This document shows, piece by piece, positions 16,774 through 25,381 of a stretch of DNA of 64,000 nucleotides. Each line of letters begins with the position of its first letter. Position 1 is the stretch's first letter. Location: positions 1 to 64,000 of the forward strand of contig JAAWBT010000089.1 of the NCBI GenBank assembly GCA_022792835.1, in the 5' to 3' direction. The position numbers and the translations under genes are program-made. Source of the stretch: Lachnospiraceae bacterium (GTDB lineage Bacteria > Bacillota > Clostridia > Lachnospirales > Lachnospiraceae). The notes under the pieces are model-generated. The model saw only the letters and a program-made list of their open reading frames with translations, did no database searches and was not told the DNA's origin.

Positions 16774-18306
16774 TCACTCATGCTGCGCTTCCAAGTCCAT
16801 CAGATAGAAGGACAGCAGGAGATAGAGCAGTTCTTCCGGGTCGGAAAAATCTGTTTTTAAAAAGGTCCTGATCTTTTCCAGACGGTAGAGAAGCGTACTT
16901 CTGTGGATAAAAAGCGCCTCTGAGGTGCGGGTGATGCTCTGATGATGTTCCAGGAAGCAGCGGGTGGTCTGATAGAGCTGAGTGTGATTGGTTTCGTCGG
17001 CGTATTTCAGCGCCAAAAGCTTCTCGTGACAGATCATGTATGCGGGAAGCTTTTTTGTTGCCTGGTCATAGATGTAATAAAGGGCGATCTGATTAAACTG
17101 GTGAATCCAGCGGGAGGGGGCCTGGAGCTTTCCCATCTGGAGGGCAGCGCCGGCCTGGATGTACTGGCGGTAAAAATTGAAGTGGCCCAGCATTTTGCGG
17201 CTGTATCCGGCCGTCAAAAGGCTGTCACGTATGAAGCGGGCCAGTTTTTGAGCGATGCTGTCCTGGCTGAAAGGGCACAGGTCCAGGTTGATGAATACCA
17301 CTGCATTTCCCTGATGTTCGATGGCACAGGAGGAGGGGATGGTATCTTCCACATAGCTGCAGATGGAGCGGAGAGTCAGATTTTTGATGTCAGAAAGCCC
17401 GACGTTGATCAGGACACATTGATAGGAGTGAGAGGAAAGCCAGCCGGAAGCAGAAAGCTGCTGGCTGATCTCCACATAATCGACGCCCGGAGTGGTGAGG
17501 AGATGGAAGAATACTTTGTGCAGAGAATAGGTGCTGTCACTGCTTAAAACGGCGTTGGTAGTCAGGGCGTGGGAAATCATCTTTGCCAGGTATTCCAGGA
17601 TGAAGCCAAAGGTGTCGTCCAGAGGGACGCCTCCCTCAGAGATCATCAGCCGGTAAATGGTTTTACCGGATTTGCAGAGATTCACACAGAGTTTTGGGGT
17701 TGCGACCTGGTTGCCGGGATAATAAAAATATCCGGTCCGGTTATAGGCTTCCTCATAGTTGATATCCTGTTTGAGCGCATTGACGAGGGGCTGAGTGGCC
17801 TCGTTGGAACCTAGGACAGAGTTTTTAAGCTTTCCGTAAGAAAGCTTCTTGGAAGCAATGATAGTAAAATCCATGGCAATCACCATCATGGGATTGGGAA
17901 TGATGTCTTCTGTCAGATCCACAAGATTCTGGACAGGAGCATTTTCCAGGCGGGAGTCCACAAGCCTCCGGTTCCACTGCTCATAGAGATCGAAGACCTC
18001 ATGGAGAAAGGCAGAAACCTCATGGATATCTGTGCCTGTGGGAAGGAAGCAGCAGTTGGGACGGGACTGTTCGGAATGGATGGGGGCATCACCGATGAAA
18101 ATCACCATGTTTTTTAAAAGATGGTGTGTGGGCAGTGGATAATTGGTCCCATCCACGAGATAAATCACACCGCCTGAGCGGTTTATTTTTCCGTCATAAT
18201 GAACAGGATATTTTAACAGAGGATTATAGGAGATCCAGTCGGACACCTGAATTTTCCCATACTGCTTTTTTAAATGATAGACGATCAGACTTGTGCTTAA
18301 ATACAA
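16774..18306 (-). CDS. PucR/CdaR-type transcriptional regulator (copy 2)
   Basis: A regulator of about 511 residues homologous to the PucR protein at 6185-7747. The C-terminal helix-turn-helix (ALFIHRSTLLYRLEKIRTFL) is nearly the same as in copy 1. The reading frame extends upstream to 18375, but a strong ribosome site (GGAAAGGAG) lies 6 bases before a TTG at 18306, giving N-terminus (M)YLSTSLIVYHL, so that start is preferred; an ATG at 18348 has no such site. It is divergent from the pterin methyltransferase and corrinoid protein genes, mirroring copy 1 and the MFS-UroD operon. The two regulators may respond to different signals for the two halves of the system. Confidence 0.85.
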   Translation of the reverse strand: MYLSTSLIVYHLKKQYGKIQVSDWISYNPLLKYPVHYDGKINRSGGVIYLVDGTNYPLPTHHLLKNMVIFIGDAPIHSEQSRPNCCFLPTGTDIHEVSAFLHEVFDLYEQWNRRLVDSRLENAPVQNLVDLTEDIIPNPMMVIAMDFTIIASKKLSYGKLKNSVLGSNEATQPLVNALKQDINYEEAYNRTGYFYYPGNQVATPKLCVNLCKSGKTIYRLMISEGGVPLDDTFGFILEYLAKMISHALTTNAVLSSDSTYSLHKVFFHLLTTPGVDYVEISQQLSASGWLSSHSYQCVLINVGLSDIKNLTLRSICSYVEDTIPSSCAIEHQGNAVVFINLDLCPFSQDSIAQKLARFIRDSLLTAGYSRKMLGHFNFYRQYIQAGAALQMGKLQAPSRWIHQFNQIALYYIYDQATKKLPAYMICHEKLLALKYADETNHTQLYQTTRCFLEHHQSITRTSEALFIHRSTLLYRLEKIRTFLKTDFSDPEELLYLLLSFYLMDLEAQHE

Positions 18307-18391
18307 TGTTTTCTCCTTTCCGTAAGGGCAGGTTTGCCACGGCTCCATTATATAATGAAATTTCGTCAGACGCAATGAAAAGCGAAAAGTA

Positions 18392-18410
18392 TTCCTACAA
18401 AAAGTAGGAA
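18392..18410. promoter_or_regulatory. Palindromic operator candidate TTCCTA-N7-TAGGAA
   Basis: TTCCTA (18392-18397), seven bases (caaaaag), TAGGAA (18405-18410) forms a perfect inverted repeat in the divergent region between PucR copy 2 and the pterin methyltransferase. Its right part, ACAAAAAGTAGGAA, is identical to 7821-7834. It is a candidate PucR binding site. Confidence 0.5.
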
Positions 18411-18519
18411 AATCATGGATAAAATCAACAATTTTGGCGATGGAACAATATGCAGAAATATGATAGACTTTTCTATAGAAAATTGTGCAGAATTACCAAA
18501 AGTTAAGGGAGGGAAAGAA

Positions 18520-19323
18520 ATGATCATCATTGGTGAGAAAATCAATGGCTCCATTCCTGTCGTTGCAGAGGCGATTGCCAGGCGGGATTCGGAATTCATA
18601 AAAGAGCGGGCCAGGATCCAGACAGAGGCAGGAGCCACTTACATTGACTGCTGCGCATCCGTGCCGGAGGCAGAAGAAGTGGAAACGCTGAAATGGATGA
18701 TTGACTGTATCCAGGAAGTAAGTGATCTTCCGATTTCTGTGGACAGCCCCAGTGCAGATGTGATCGCACAGGTATTTCCATACTGCAAAAGACCGGGGGT
18801 CATCAACTCTGTTTCCGGAGAGGGGGACAAGATTGATAAGCTGTTTCCTTTGATCGCTGATACCAAATGGGAAGTGATCTGCCTGTTATCCGACGATTCC
18901 GGCATTCCCAAATGCGCAGCGGACCGTCTGAAAGTATTTGATTCCATTATAAAGAAAGCGGAGGAATACCACATCAGCCCCAGCCGCCTCCACATTGACC
19001 CTCTGGTGGAGATGCTCTGTACTTCAGAGGACGGAATTGCCATGAACGTGGAAGTGATCAGTACGATCCGGGCCAATTATCCGAGCATTCATATTACAGC
19101 GGCAGTCAGCAACATCTCCTTTAATCTTCCGGTGAGAAAGATGGTGAACTTAGGATTTACGGTGCTCGCCATGAATGCAGGGTTAGACAGTGCCATCCTG
19201 GATCCCACCAACCGGGATATGATGGGTGTGATCTATGCAACGGAAGCACTTTTGGGACTGGATGACTACTGCATGGAATATATCAGCGCATACCGGGAAG
19301 GGATTTTCGGACCGAAGAAATAA
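18520..19323 (+). CDS. Methyltetrahydrofolate:corrinoid methyltransferase (pterin-binding, MtvB/AcsE-like)
   Basis: A 267-residue pterin-binding TIM-barrel protein. It starts MIIIGEKINGSIPVV, the typical opening of the AcsE/MtvB/MeTr group, and has DCCASVPEAEEVETLKWM, SVDSPSADVI and the AAVSNISFNLPVR segment close to the pterin site. It probably moves the methyl group from the methylated corrinoid protein to tetrahydrofolate, or the reverse. The ATG at 18520 follows AAGGGAGGG; an upstream in-frame ATG at 18415 has no ribosome site. It lies 77 bp before the corrinoid protein gene and appears co-transcribed with it. Confidence 0.92.
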   Translation: MIIIGEKINGSIPVVAEAIARRDSEFIKERARIQTEAGATYIDCCASVPEAEEVETLKWMIDCIQEVSDLPISVDSPSADVIAQVFPYCKRPGVINSVSGEGDKIDKLFPLIADTKWEVICLLSDDSGIPKCAADRLKVFDSIIKKAEEYHISPSRLHIDPLVEMLCTSEDGIAMNVEVISTIRANYPSIHITAAVSNISFNLPVRKMVNLGFTVLAMNAGLDSAILDPTNRDMMGVIYATEALLGLDDYCMEYISAYREGIFGPKK

Positions 19324-19400
19324 AAGATTTTTGAGGAGCGGAGAACATACTGTGTCATGGGCATTCCCATGAAAAATATAAATTATGGAGGGAAATTAAG

Positions 19401-20036
19401 ATGGCAGGAATCAAAGAAGTGTACGAACTGGTGGCAAAAGGAAAGGCAAAACTGATCGCAGCAGCCGTGCAGGAGGCGCTGGACGGGGGATGTGATCCGA
19501 CAGAGGTTTTAAATGATGGTATGATTGCCGCCATGGACGAGGTGGGCGCAAAATTTAAAGCCGGGGAGATTTTTGTACCGGAGATGCTGGTGGCGGCAAG
19601 GGCCATGAAAAAGGGGGTGGAGGTGTTAAAACCCCATCTGGCTTCCGGAGCCTCTGGCGCAGCCGGCAAGGTGATTATCGGAACTGTGGCCGGAGACCTT
19701 CATGATATTGGAAAGAATCTGGTGTCCATGATGTTGGAGTCGGCAGGTTTTGAGGTGATCGACTTGGGCGTGGACGTTCCGAAGGAGAAATTCATTGAGG
19801 CAGTAGAGCAGAATCCAGATACGAAGATCGTCTGCTGTTCCGCACTTTTGACGACGACGATGCCTTCCCTGAAAGACACGGTTGCCCTGCTCAACGCGGC
19901 GCCTTTCCGTTCAGGTATCAAGGTGATGGTAGGCGGCGCCCCCATCACGCAGGCATTTGCCGATGAGATCGGAGCAGACGCTTACACAGAGGATGCGGCT
20001 TCCTGCGCACAGCGCGCGAAAGAGCTGGTGGCATAG
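19401..20036 (+). CDS. Corrinoid (B12)-binding methyl carrier protein, MtaC/MtvC-like
   Basis: A 211-residue two-domain corrinoid protein. The N-terminal helical cap (about residues 1-85) precedes the Rossmann-like B12 domain with the DxHxxG signature DLHDIG at residues 99-104, His101 being the lower cobalt ligand. SALLTTTM and GGAPITQAFADEIGAD supply the rest of the cobalamin pocket. It is the methyl shuttle between the UroD-type methyltransferase (9402) and the pterin methyltransferase just upstream. The ribosome site GGAGGG precedes the start. Length is normal for the family. Confidence 0.95.
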   Translation: MAGIKEVYELVAKGKAKLIAAAVQEALDGGCDPTEVLNDGMIAAMDEVGAKFKAGEIFVPEMLVAARAMKKGVEVLKPHLASGASGAAGKVIIGTVAGDLHDIGKNLVSMMLESAGFEVIDLGVDVPKEKFIEAVEQNPDTKIVCCSALLTTTMPSLKDTVALLNAAPFRSGIKVMVGGAPITQAFADEIGADAYTEDAASCAQRAKELVA

Positions 20037-20068
20037 ATAACATCTAAATCCCATATAGACACTGGCCG

Positions 20069-20093
20069 GGCCCCCGTGGATTCCACGGGGGCC
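20069..20093 (+). terminator. G+C-rich hairpin after the corrinoid protein gene
   Basis: A perfect 11-bp stem (GGCCCCCGTGG / CCACGGGGGCC) with a 3-nt loop lies 32 bp after the corrinoid protein stop. It has no following U-run, so it may be a weak or factor-assisted terminator or an mRNA 3' stabiliser. Confidence 0.5.
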
Positions 20094-20216
20094 TGGTCAT
20101 GCCTGGAAAGCAGGCGGTGAAGGGATAATTTTCGGAAAGTTTTTGAAAAAACATCCCCAGGGGAGGCTTGTGCGGAGAATGGCATTGTGAGAGAATAATG
20201 AAGAATCTTACAGCGA

Positions 20217-20230
20217 AAATCGGCCGATTT
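20217..20230. promoter_or_regulatory. Perfect 14-bp palindrome AAATCGGCCGATTT upstream of the ABC importer
   Basis: A fully symmetric 14-bp sequence centred 40 bp before the start codon of the substrate-binding protein. The position fits an operator for a dimeric repressor of the importer operon. The regulator is unknown, and no recognisable cobalamin or nickel riboswitch was found in 20037-20263. Confidence 0.4.
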
Positions 20231-20263
20231 CTACTGTAAACGACAGAAAGGGAAGAAACTTGG

Positions 20264-21913
20264 ATGAAAATGAAAAAAAATCTAGCTTTGTTTTTGACGG
20301 CGCTTATGCTTTTGGCGGCAGCTGCCTGTGGAAAAGGAGAGACGCCTGAGGGCAGTAAGGAGGGCGGAGCACAGACGGCAGCGGAGAGTGGGACCGCAGG
20401 CGGGGGTACAGAGAAAAAGGACAGTGTGGTCATTGCCATTGGTTCAGAACCAGAGACCCTTGATCCCACGAAGGGCTGGGGCCACGGGAATTCTCCGATT
20501 GTCCAGAGCACCCTGGTAAAATATACGGCGGAGCTGACTTTTGAAAATGATCTGGCTGTTGACTGGCATTTATCTGAGGATGGTCTGACCTGGACCTTCA
20601 AAATCCGGGATGACGCATATTTTTCGGACGGAGAAAAGGTGACGGCCTCCGATGTGGTATTTACCCTGGAAACAGCAAAGGCGGCACAGGGCTCCGTGGA
20701 TCTCACCTATATGGAACGGGCGGCGGCCGAGGACGAGACGACGGTGGTGGTCACGCTCTCGCAGCCCGCTTCGATTTTTCTCAACACAGTGGCTTCCGTC
20801 GGAATCGTTCCTGAACACGCCTATGGCGAGGATTACGGTTCCCATCCGGTGGGATCCGGCCCCTATAAGTTTGTGGAGTGGAGGCCCCAGGAGCAGCTTG
20901 TCTTTACCGCCAATGAAGACTATTACGGTGGAGCGCCTGCGATCCGGGATGTGACGGTGGTATTTATGAGTGAGGATGCAGCCCTCGCAGCCGTCCAGGC
21001 GGGAGAAGTGGACGTGGCTTATTCCACAGCGACCCTTGGCAGGACGGAAGTGGAGGGATATCATGTGGAGGCCATTGCCTCTGCCGATAATCGGGGCTTT
21101 ACCCTTCCTGTCTGGCCGGATGAAGGAAAAACGACACAGAGCGGGGCGCCCATTGGCAATGACGTGACCTGCAATCTTGAAATCCGGCAGGCAATCGCAT
21201 ATGCCATTGACCGACAGGCAGTTGCGGATACGGTTCTGAACGGCTTTGGCAGACCGGCTTATTCGGAAAATGACGGTATGCCCTGGAATAATCCGGAGGC
21301 TGTGATCGAAACGGATGTGGAATATGCAAAGAAGCTTCTGGCCGACGCAGGCTGGGCTGATACGGACGGAGACGGCATTGTGGAAAAGGACGGCCTGGCG
21401 GCAGAGTTTAACTGCGTATATCCGGCGGGGGATTCTGTGCGGCAGGCGGTTGCCATGGCGGCTGCCCAACAGGTGAAGGGGATCGGCATTCAGATCAATG
21501 TGGAAGGCGTCAGCTGGGATGACATTATGCAGCGTATGTTTTCTGAGGCAGTCATGATGGGATGGGGTTCTTCCATTCCCAATGAGACCTATTACCTCTA
21601 CCGGTCTGAGGGTGCTTTCTTGGATGATTTTTATAACCCGGAGGGCTACCAGAATGAGGGGACAGACAGGTATCTTGAGGCTGCCATGGCGGCTCTGACC
21701 GCGAAGGAAGCCAATGAAAATTGGCAGAAGGTACAGTGGGACGGGAGTTCGGGTACTGCCATGAAGGGGGAATGTCCCTGGGTCTGGGTGGTCAATCTGG
21801 ATCATGTGACCTATGTCCGTGACGGGCTGTCCATCGGAGAACAGCCGATTCACGGCCACGGCCACGGGCTGCCGCTGATTCAAAATCTGAAAGAGTGGTC
21901 CTGGAGAGAGTAA
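20264..21913 (+). CDS. Nik/Dpp-type ABC importer substrate-binding lipoprotein (SBP family 5)
   Basis: A 549-residue lipoprotein: basic start, hydrophobic stretch and lipobox LLAAAAC with Cys22, then a charged Thr/Gly-rich linker. Family-5 motifs follow (SEPETLDPTKGW near the start of the mature domain, FKIRDDAYFSDGEKVTASDV, HPVGSGPYKF, IRQAIAYAIDRQ). Near the C-terminus there is an unusual His-rich string (PIHGHGHGLPLIQN) that could bind a transition metal. The five-gene order matches nikABCDE, so nickel, cobalt or a metallophore complex is possible, but peptides are the alternative. The start follows AAAGGGAAG. It is the first gene of the operon 20264-25343. Confidence 0.87.
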   Translation: MKMKKNLALFLTALMLLAAAACGKGETPEGSKEGGAQTAAESGTAGGGTEKKDSVVIAIGSEPETLDPTKGWGHGNSPIVQSTLVKYTAELTFENDLAVDWHLSEDGLTWTFKIRDDAYFSDGEKVTASDVVFTLETAKAAQGSVDLTYMERAAAEDETTVVVTLSQPASIFLNTVASVGIVPEHAYGEDYGSHPVGSGPYKFVEWRPQEQLVFTANEDYYGGAPAIRDVTVVFMSEDAALAAVQAGEVDVAYSTATLGRTEVEGYHVEAIASADNRGFTLPVWPDEGKTTQSGAPIGNDVTCNLEIRQAIAYAIDRQAVADTVLNGFGRPAYSENDGMPWNNPEAVIETDVEYAKKLLADAGWADTDGDGIVEKDGLAAEFNCVYPAGDSVRQAVAMAAAQQVKGIGIQINVEGVSWDDIMQRMFSEAVMMGWGSSIPNETYYLYRSEGAFLDDFYNPEGYQNEGTDRYLEAAMAALTAKEANENWQKVQWDGSSGTAMKGECPWVWVVNLDHVTYVRDGLSIGEQPIHGHGHGLPLIQNLKEWSWRE

Positions 21914-21991
21914 ACAATATTGTGACATTATTCTTATGAAAGACAGCCTGCCTTGGGTCATGGAAACCCGGCAGGCTGAACGAGGTTTTTT

Positions 21992-22987
21992 ATGAAGGGG
22001 ACATGCAGACGGATTATCCGGATTTTTCTTACCAACAGCTTAAAGATCATTTCTTTGCTGTTAGCTGTGAGTATTGTCTCGTTTGTGCTGGTGAGCGCCT
22101 CCCCCGTTGATCCGGTGCAGCAGTACATTCTGGGGCTTGGGACTGCCGTTTCCCCCCAACAGCGCGCGGAGATTGAGGCGTACTGGGGTGTGAATGAGCC
22201 GCCTATGGAGCGGTATTTAGGGTGGCTTTCGGAGCTTTTAAGGGGGAACCTGGGGGAGTCTGCCATCTACCGCAGGCCGGTGGCGGATATCATCGGGGAA
22301 CGTTTTATAAACTCGCTTGCCCTGATGCTCTGCGCATGGCTTCTGGCCGGTGTGATCGGTTTTGGTCTGGGCTGTGTCATGGGAATGTATCAAAACAGGT
22401 GGCCGGACAGGATCATCAAAAAAATATGCTATGTCCTCAGTTCAGTCCCTACTTTTTGGCTGGGACTGGTATTCCTTTTGGTGTTTTCCGTGTGGTTAAA
22501 ATGGTTTCCCGTCGGCTTTTCCAGCCCCATCGGCGTTTTGAGCAGCGAGGTGTCCATCTGGCAAAAGCTTTACCATCTGATTTTACCTGCCTTTACTCTG
22601 AGCCTGATGTCTTTTGCCAATATTGCGCTGCACACCAGACAAAAGCTGGTGGACGTGCGAAACAGTGAGTATGTCCTCTTTGCCAGGGCGAGGGGGGAGG
22701 GGGAGTGGACCATCCTCCGCCGCCATGGGCTCAGGAATATCCTTCTGCCGGCGATGACTTTGCAGTTTGCCTCTTTTGCCGAGTTGTTCGGCGGTTCGGT
22801 CATGGCGGAAAATGTGTTCAGCTATCCTGGACTTGGCAGCGCCGTAGCTGCTGCAGGATTGAACTCAGATGTTCCGCTGCTTTTAGGGGTAACGCTTTTT
22901 TCTGCCCTGTTTGTCTGCATCGGCAATATGATCGCAAACTTGTTGTACGGGGTCATTGATCCAAGGATACAGGAGGCGGGCCGATGA
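21992..22987 (+). CDS. ABC transporter permease, NikB/DppB-like
   Basis: A 331-residue inner-membrane permease with about six membrane helices. The first helix is IISLLLAVSIVSFVLV. The EAA loop is at NSEYVLFARARGEGEWTILR followed by HGLRNILLPA, and the FSYPGLG segment near the end is typical of Dpp/Nik B subunits. It pairs with the next gene, whose ATG overlaps its stop by 4 bp, to form the translocation channel for the lipoprotein encoded at 20264. The gap to that gene (78 bp) has no terminator. Confidence 0.93.
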   Translation: MKGTCRRIIRIFLTNSLKIISLLLAVSIVSFVLVSASPVDPVQQYILGLGTAVSPQQRAEIEAYWGVNEPPMERYLGWLSELLRGNLGESAIYRRPVADIIGERFINSLALMLCAWLLAGVIGFGLGCVMGMYQNRWPDRIIKKICYVLSSVPTFWLGLVFLLVFSVWLKWFPVGFSSPIGVLSSEVSIWQKLYHLILPAFTLSLMSFANIALHTRQKLVDVRNSEYVLFARARGEGEWTILRRHGLRNILLPAMTLQFASFAELFGGSVMAENVFSYPGLGSAVAAAGLNSDVPLLLGVTLFSALFVCIGNMIANLLYGVIDPRIQEAGR

Positions 22988-23808
22988 AAAGGATGAATCA
23001 ACGGAAGAAAGTGGTAGTTTTGACTGTGGTCATGGCAGTCTTGCTGGCGGCCATATACGCCTTTGGTATATGGATCCCGGAGAACGCGGTGGCCGGCAGT
23101 TTTTTGGAAGCAGGTCTGCCGCCCTCCTGGAAGCATCCTTTTGGGACGGATGCCCTTGGCCGCGATTTGTTTCTCCGCACTCTGAAGGGGATGGCTGTCA
23201 GCATGACCGTCGGGTTTGGGGCCTCAGCTGTCAGTGCAGTGATTGCCGCATTTGTGGGAATTATCGCTGCTGCTGGTTCCAGAGCGATGGATACTTGCAT
23301 GAACTGGCTGATTGATCTGGTCATGGGGGTTCCCCATACGATCCTGGTGATCCTGATCTCTTTCGCCATGGGGCGCGGCCTGAAAGGGTTATTTATCGGC
23401 ATCGCTGCAACCCACTGGTGCAGCCTTGCCCGTCTGATCAGAGGGGAGGTCCTGCAGCTTCGTTCCAGACAGTACGTGGCAGTGTCCCGAAAACTGGGAA
23501 AGTCCAGCAGGTGGATCCTGATCCATCATTTGCTGCCCCACCTGGCGCCCCAGTTTTTTGTGGGACTGGTTCTGCTCTTTCCCCATGCGATCCTCCATGA
23601 AGCCTCCATATCGTTTCTGGGATTCGGACTGCCGCCGGAGCAGCCTGCCATCGGCATCATTTTGTCAGAGAGTATGCGGTATATTTCCACAGGCATGTGG
23701 TGGTCCGCCGTGCTTCCGGGGGTTACGCTTGTGCTGATTGTGCTTTTGGTGGATAAGCTGGGGGACCGTCTGCGGGCGGTGATGGACCCTTACAGCGCGC
23801 AGGAATGA
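22984..23808 (+). CDS. ABC transporter permease, NikC/DppC-like
   Basis: A 274-residue permease. After a first helix comes the HPFGTDALGRDLFLRTLKG block, the hallmark of C-type permeases of the Dpp/Nik/Opp group. The EAA loop is SRQYVAVSRKLGKSSRWIL with LLPHLAP, and the EASISFLGFGLPPEQPAIG motif follows. It starts within the end of the B-type permease (ATGA overlap), indicating translational coupling, and lies 10 bp before the first ATPase gene. Confidence 0.94.
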   Translation: MKRMNQRKKVVVLTVVMAVLLAAIYAFGIWIPENAVAGSFLEAGLPPSWKHPFGTDALGRDLFLRTLKGMAVSMTVGFGASAVSAVIAAFVGIIAAAGSRAMDTCMNWLIDLVMGVPHTILVILISFAMGRGLKGLFIGIAATHWCSLARLIRGEVLQLRSRQYVAVSRKLGKSSRWILIHHLLPHLAPQFFVGLVLLFPHAILHEASISFLGFGLPPEQPAIGIILSESMRYISTGMWWSAVLPGVTLVLIVLLVDKLGDRLRAVMDPYSAQE

Positions 23809-23818
23809 GGAGGGTATT

Positions 23819-24754
23819 ATGAAACAGAAAGCAGAAACCTTGCTGGAGATTCACGATTTATCGGTGTCCTTTCGCATGTACGGCCATGGGTTTTCACAGA
23901 CAGAGCTGCAGGTAATTTCCGATCTCCATCTGACCGTATATCCGGGGGAGATCGTCGCGGTCGCTGGTTCCTCCGGTTCCGGGAAAAGCCTGTTAGCCTC
24001 TGCCATTTTAGGTATATTGCCGGGCAATGCGGCTGTGCGTGGCCATCTACATTATAAAGGAGAGGAGCTTGGCCAAAAACGGCAGAGAAAACTTCGGGGA
24101 ACAGAGATTGCCCTTGTACCTCAGTCTGTTGCGTTTCTGGACCCTTTGATGAAGGTGGGGGTACAGACGGATGGACACCGAAGGCCGAGACCGACAGAAA
24201 AACGCAGACAGTTGTTCCGGCGTTTTGGGCTGCCGGAGGAGACAGAACGGATGTATCCTTTTCAGCTTTCCGGCGGCATGGCAAGGCGCGTGCTGGTGTC
24301 TACGGCTCTTCTTGCGGATGCCAAGCTTGTGATTGCAGACGAGCCGACGCCGGGCATGAGCCTTGCGCAGTCCTTAGAAGCGCTTAAGATGTTTCGGGAG
24401 ATGGCAGATGAGGGGAAAGCAGTCATCTTGATCACTCACGACATTGATCTGGCAGTTGAATTTGCGGACCGGGTTGCCGTATTTTATGCGGGAACGACAG
24501 TGGAAACAGCGCCTGCGGCAGACTTTAAATCAGGTGTTGAAGCACTGCGGCATCCTTATTCCAAGGCATTGTGGAAGGCTCTTCCGCAAAACGGTTTTCA
24601 GCCAATCACAGGGTTTCAGCCCTATGCCGGCAGTCTTCCGAAAGGCTGTCTCTTTGCGCCGCGCTGTCCTCACAGGACGCCGGAGTGTGAACGGGAAGTG
24701 CCCCCTGTGCGTGAGGTGCGGGGAGGAGAAGTGAGGTGTTATCATGGCGCTTGA
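23819..24754 (+). CDS. ABC transporter ATPase, NikD/DppD-like
   Basis: A 311-residue ATPase: Walker A GSSGSGKS, a Q-loop region (LVPQSVAFLDPLMKVG), signature LSGGMARR, Walker B LVIADEP and H-loop ITHDIDL. The C-terminal OppD/F-type extension (GCLFAPRCPHRTPECERE) carries the Cys residues typical of oligopeptide/nickel ATPases. It energises uptake with the next, shorter ATPase, whose start overlaps its end by 11 bp. Confidence 0.94.
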   Translation: MKQKAETLLEIHDLSVSFRMYGHGFSQTELQVISDLHLTVYPGEIVAVAGSSGSGKSLLASAILGILPGNAAVRGHLHYKGEELGQKRQRKLRGTEIALVPQSVAFLDPLMKVGVQTDGHRRPRPTEKRRQLFRRFGLPEETERMYPFQLSGGMARRVLVSTALLADAKLVIADEPTPGMSLAQSLEALKMFREMADEGKAVILITHDIDLAVEFADRVAVFYAGTTVETAPAADFKSGVEALRHPYSKALWKALPQNGFQPITGFQPYAGSLPKGCLFAPRCPHRTPECEREVPPVREVRGGEVRCYHGA

Positions 24755-25343
24755 AGCAAAAAATATCTATTTTCGTTATGGCAGGAATCAGCCGTGGATC
24801 CTGGAGGATCGGAGCCTGAGCGTTGAGAGGGGAGAACGGCTGGCAGTGTTTGCACCCAGCGGGTATGGAAAGACGACACTTGCCATGATCCTGGCCGGAT
24901 ATCTGAAACCCACCAGAGGAGAGGTTCTGCTGGACGGACATCGGCTGCCCCAGAAAGGGATCTGCCCGGTACAGCTGATCTGCCAGCATCCGGAAAAAGC
25001 CATCAATCCCCGCTGGAAGCTTAAGCGTGTGCTGGAAGAGAGCGGCCTGCTCAGAGAAGATATGCTGGCTGCCTTTGGCATTGAGCAGGCATGGCTCAAC
25101 CGGTTCCCGCGGGAATTATCCGGCGGAGAGCTGCAAAGGTTCTGTGTGGCGAGAGCATTGATGAGCGGCGCGGACTATCTGATCTGTGATGAGATCAGCA
25201 CCATGCTGGACGTGATTACACAGGCACAGATCTGGAATGTTGTTTTGGATGAGGCCGCGAAGCGGAACATGGGGATGATTGTAGTCACCCACAACAGTCA
25301 TCTTGTGGAGAGGCTGGCAACCAGGATTCTGGAACTTTGTTGA
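24744..25343 (+). CDS. ABC transporter ATPase, NikE/DppF-like, short form
   Basis: A 199-residue ATPase with Walker A (APSGYGKTT), signature LSGGELQR, Walker B YLICDEI and a switch His in VVTHNSHL. It ends soon after the H-loop and lacks the OppD/F C-terminal extension, making it clearly shorter than its partner, yet all nucleotide-binding motifs are present. The Walker B ends Asp-Glu-Ile-Ser rather than Asp-Glu-Pro. It is the last gene of the importer operon, followed by an intrinsic terminator at 25382. Confidence 0.9.
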   Translation: MALEAKNIYFRYGRNQPWILEDRSLSVERGERLAVFAPSGYGKTTLAMILAGYLKPTRGEVLLDGHRLPQKGICPVQLICQHPEKAINPRWKLKRVLEESGLLREDMLAAFGIEQAWLNRFPRELSGGELQRFCVARALMSGADYLICDEISTMLDVITQAQIWNVVLDEAAKRNMGMIVVTHNSHLVERLATRILELC

Positions 25344-25381
25344 TGAAAAGATGGATGAAAACACAGAATACGAGTCATAAT

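Noticed and set aside
7970-20036. Pyrrolysine-dependent methylamine methyltransferase (MtmB/MtbB/MttB)
   Set aside because: No protein of that type is present and no gene needs readthrough of an internal TAG; the UroD-type enzyme is the only candidate for the first methyl transfer.
20037-20263. Cobalamin or NiCo riboswitch ahead of the importer
   Set aside because: The conserved core sequences of either class could not be found; only a simple hairpin and a DNA palindrome are present.
20570-21961. Long open frame (463 codons) antisense to the ABC binding protein
   Set aside because: It is the shadow of a well-supported lipoprotein gene on the other strand; the translation has no recognisable motif and no ribosome site.
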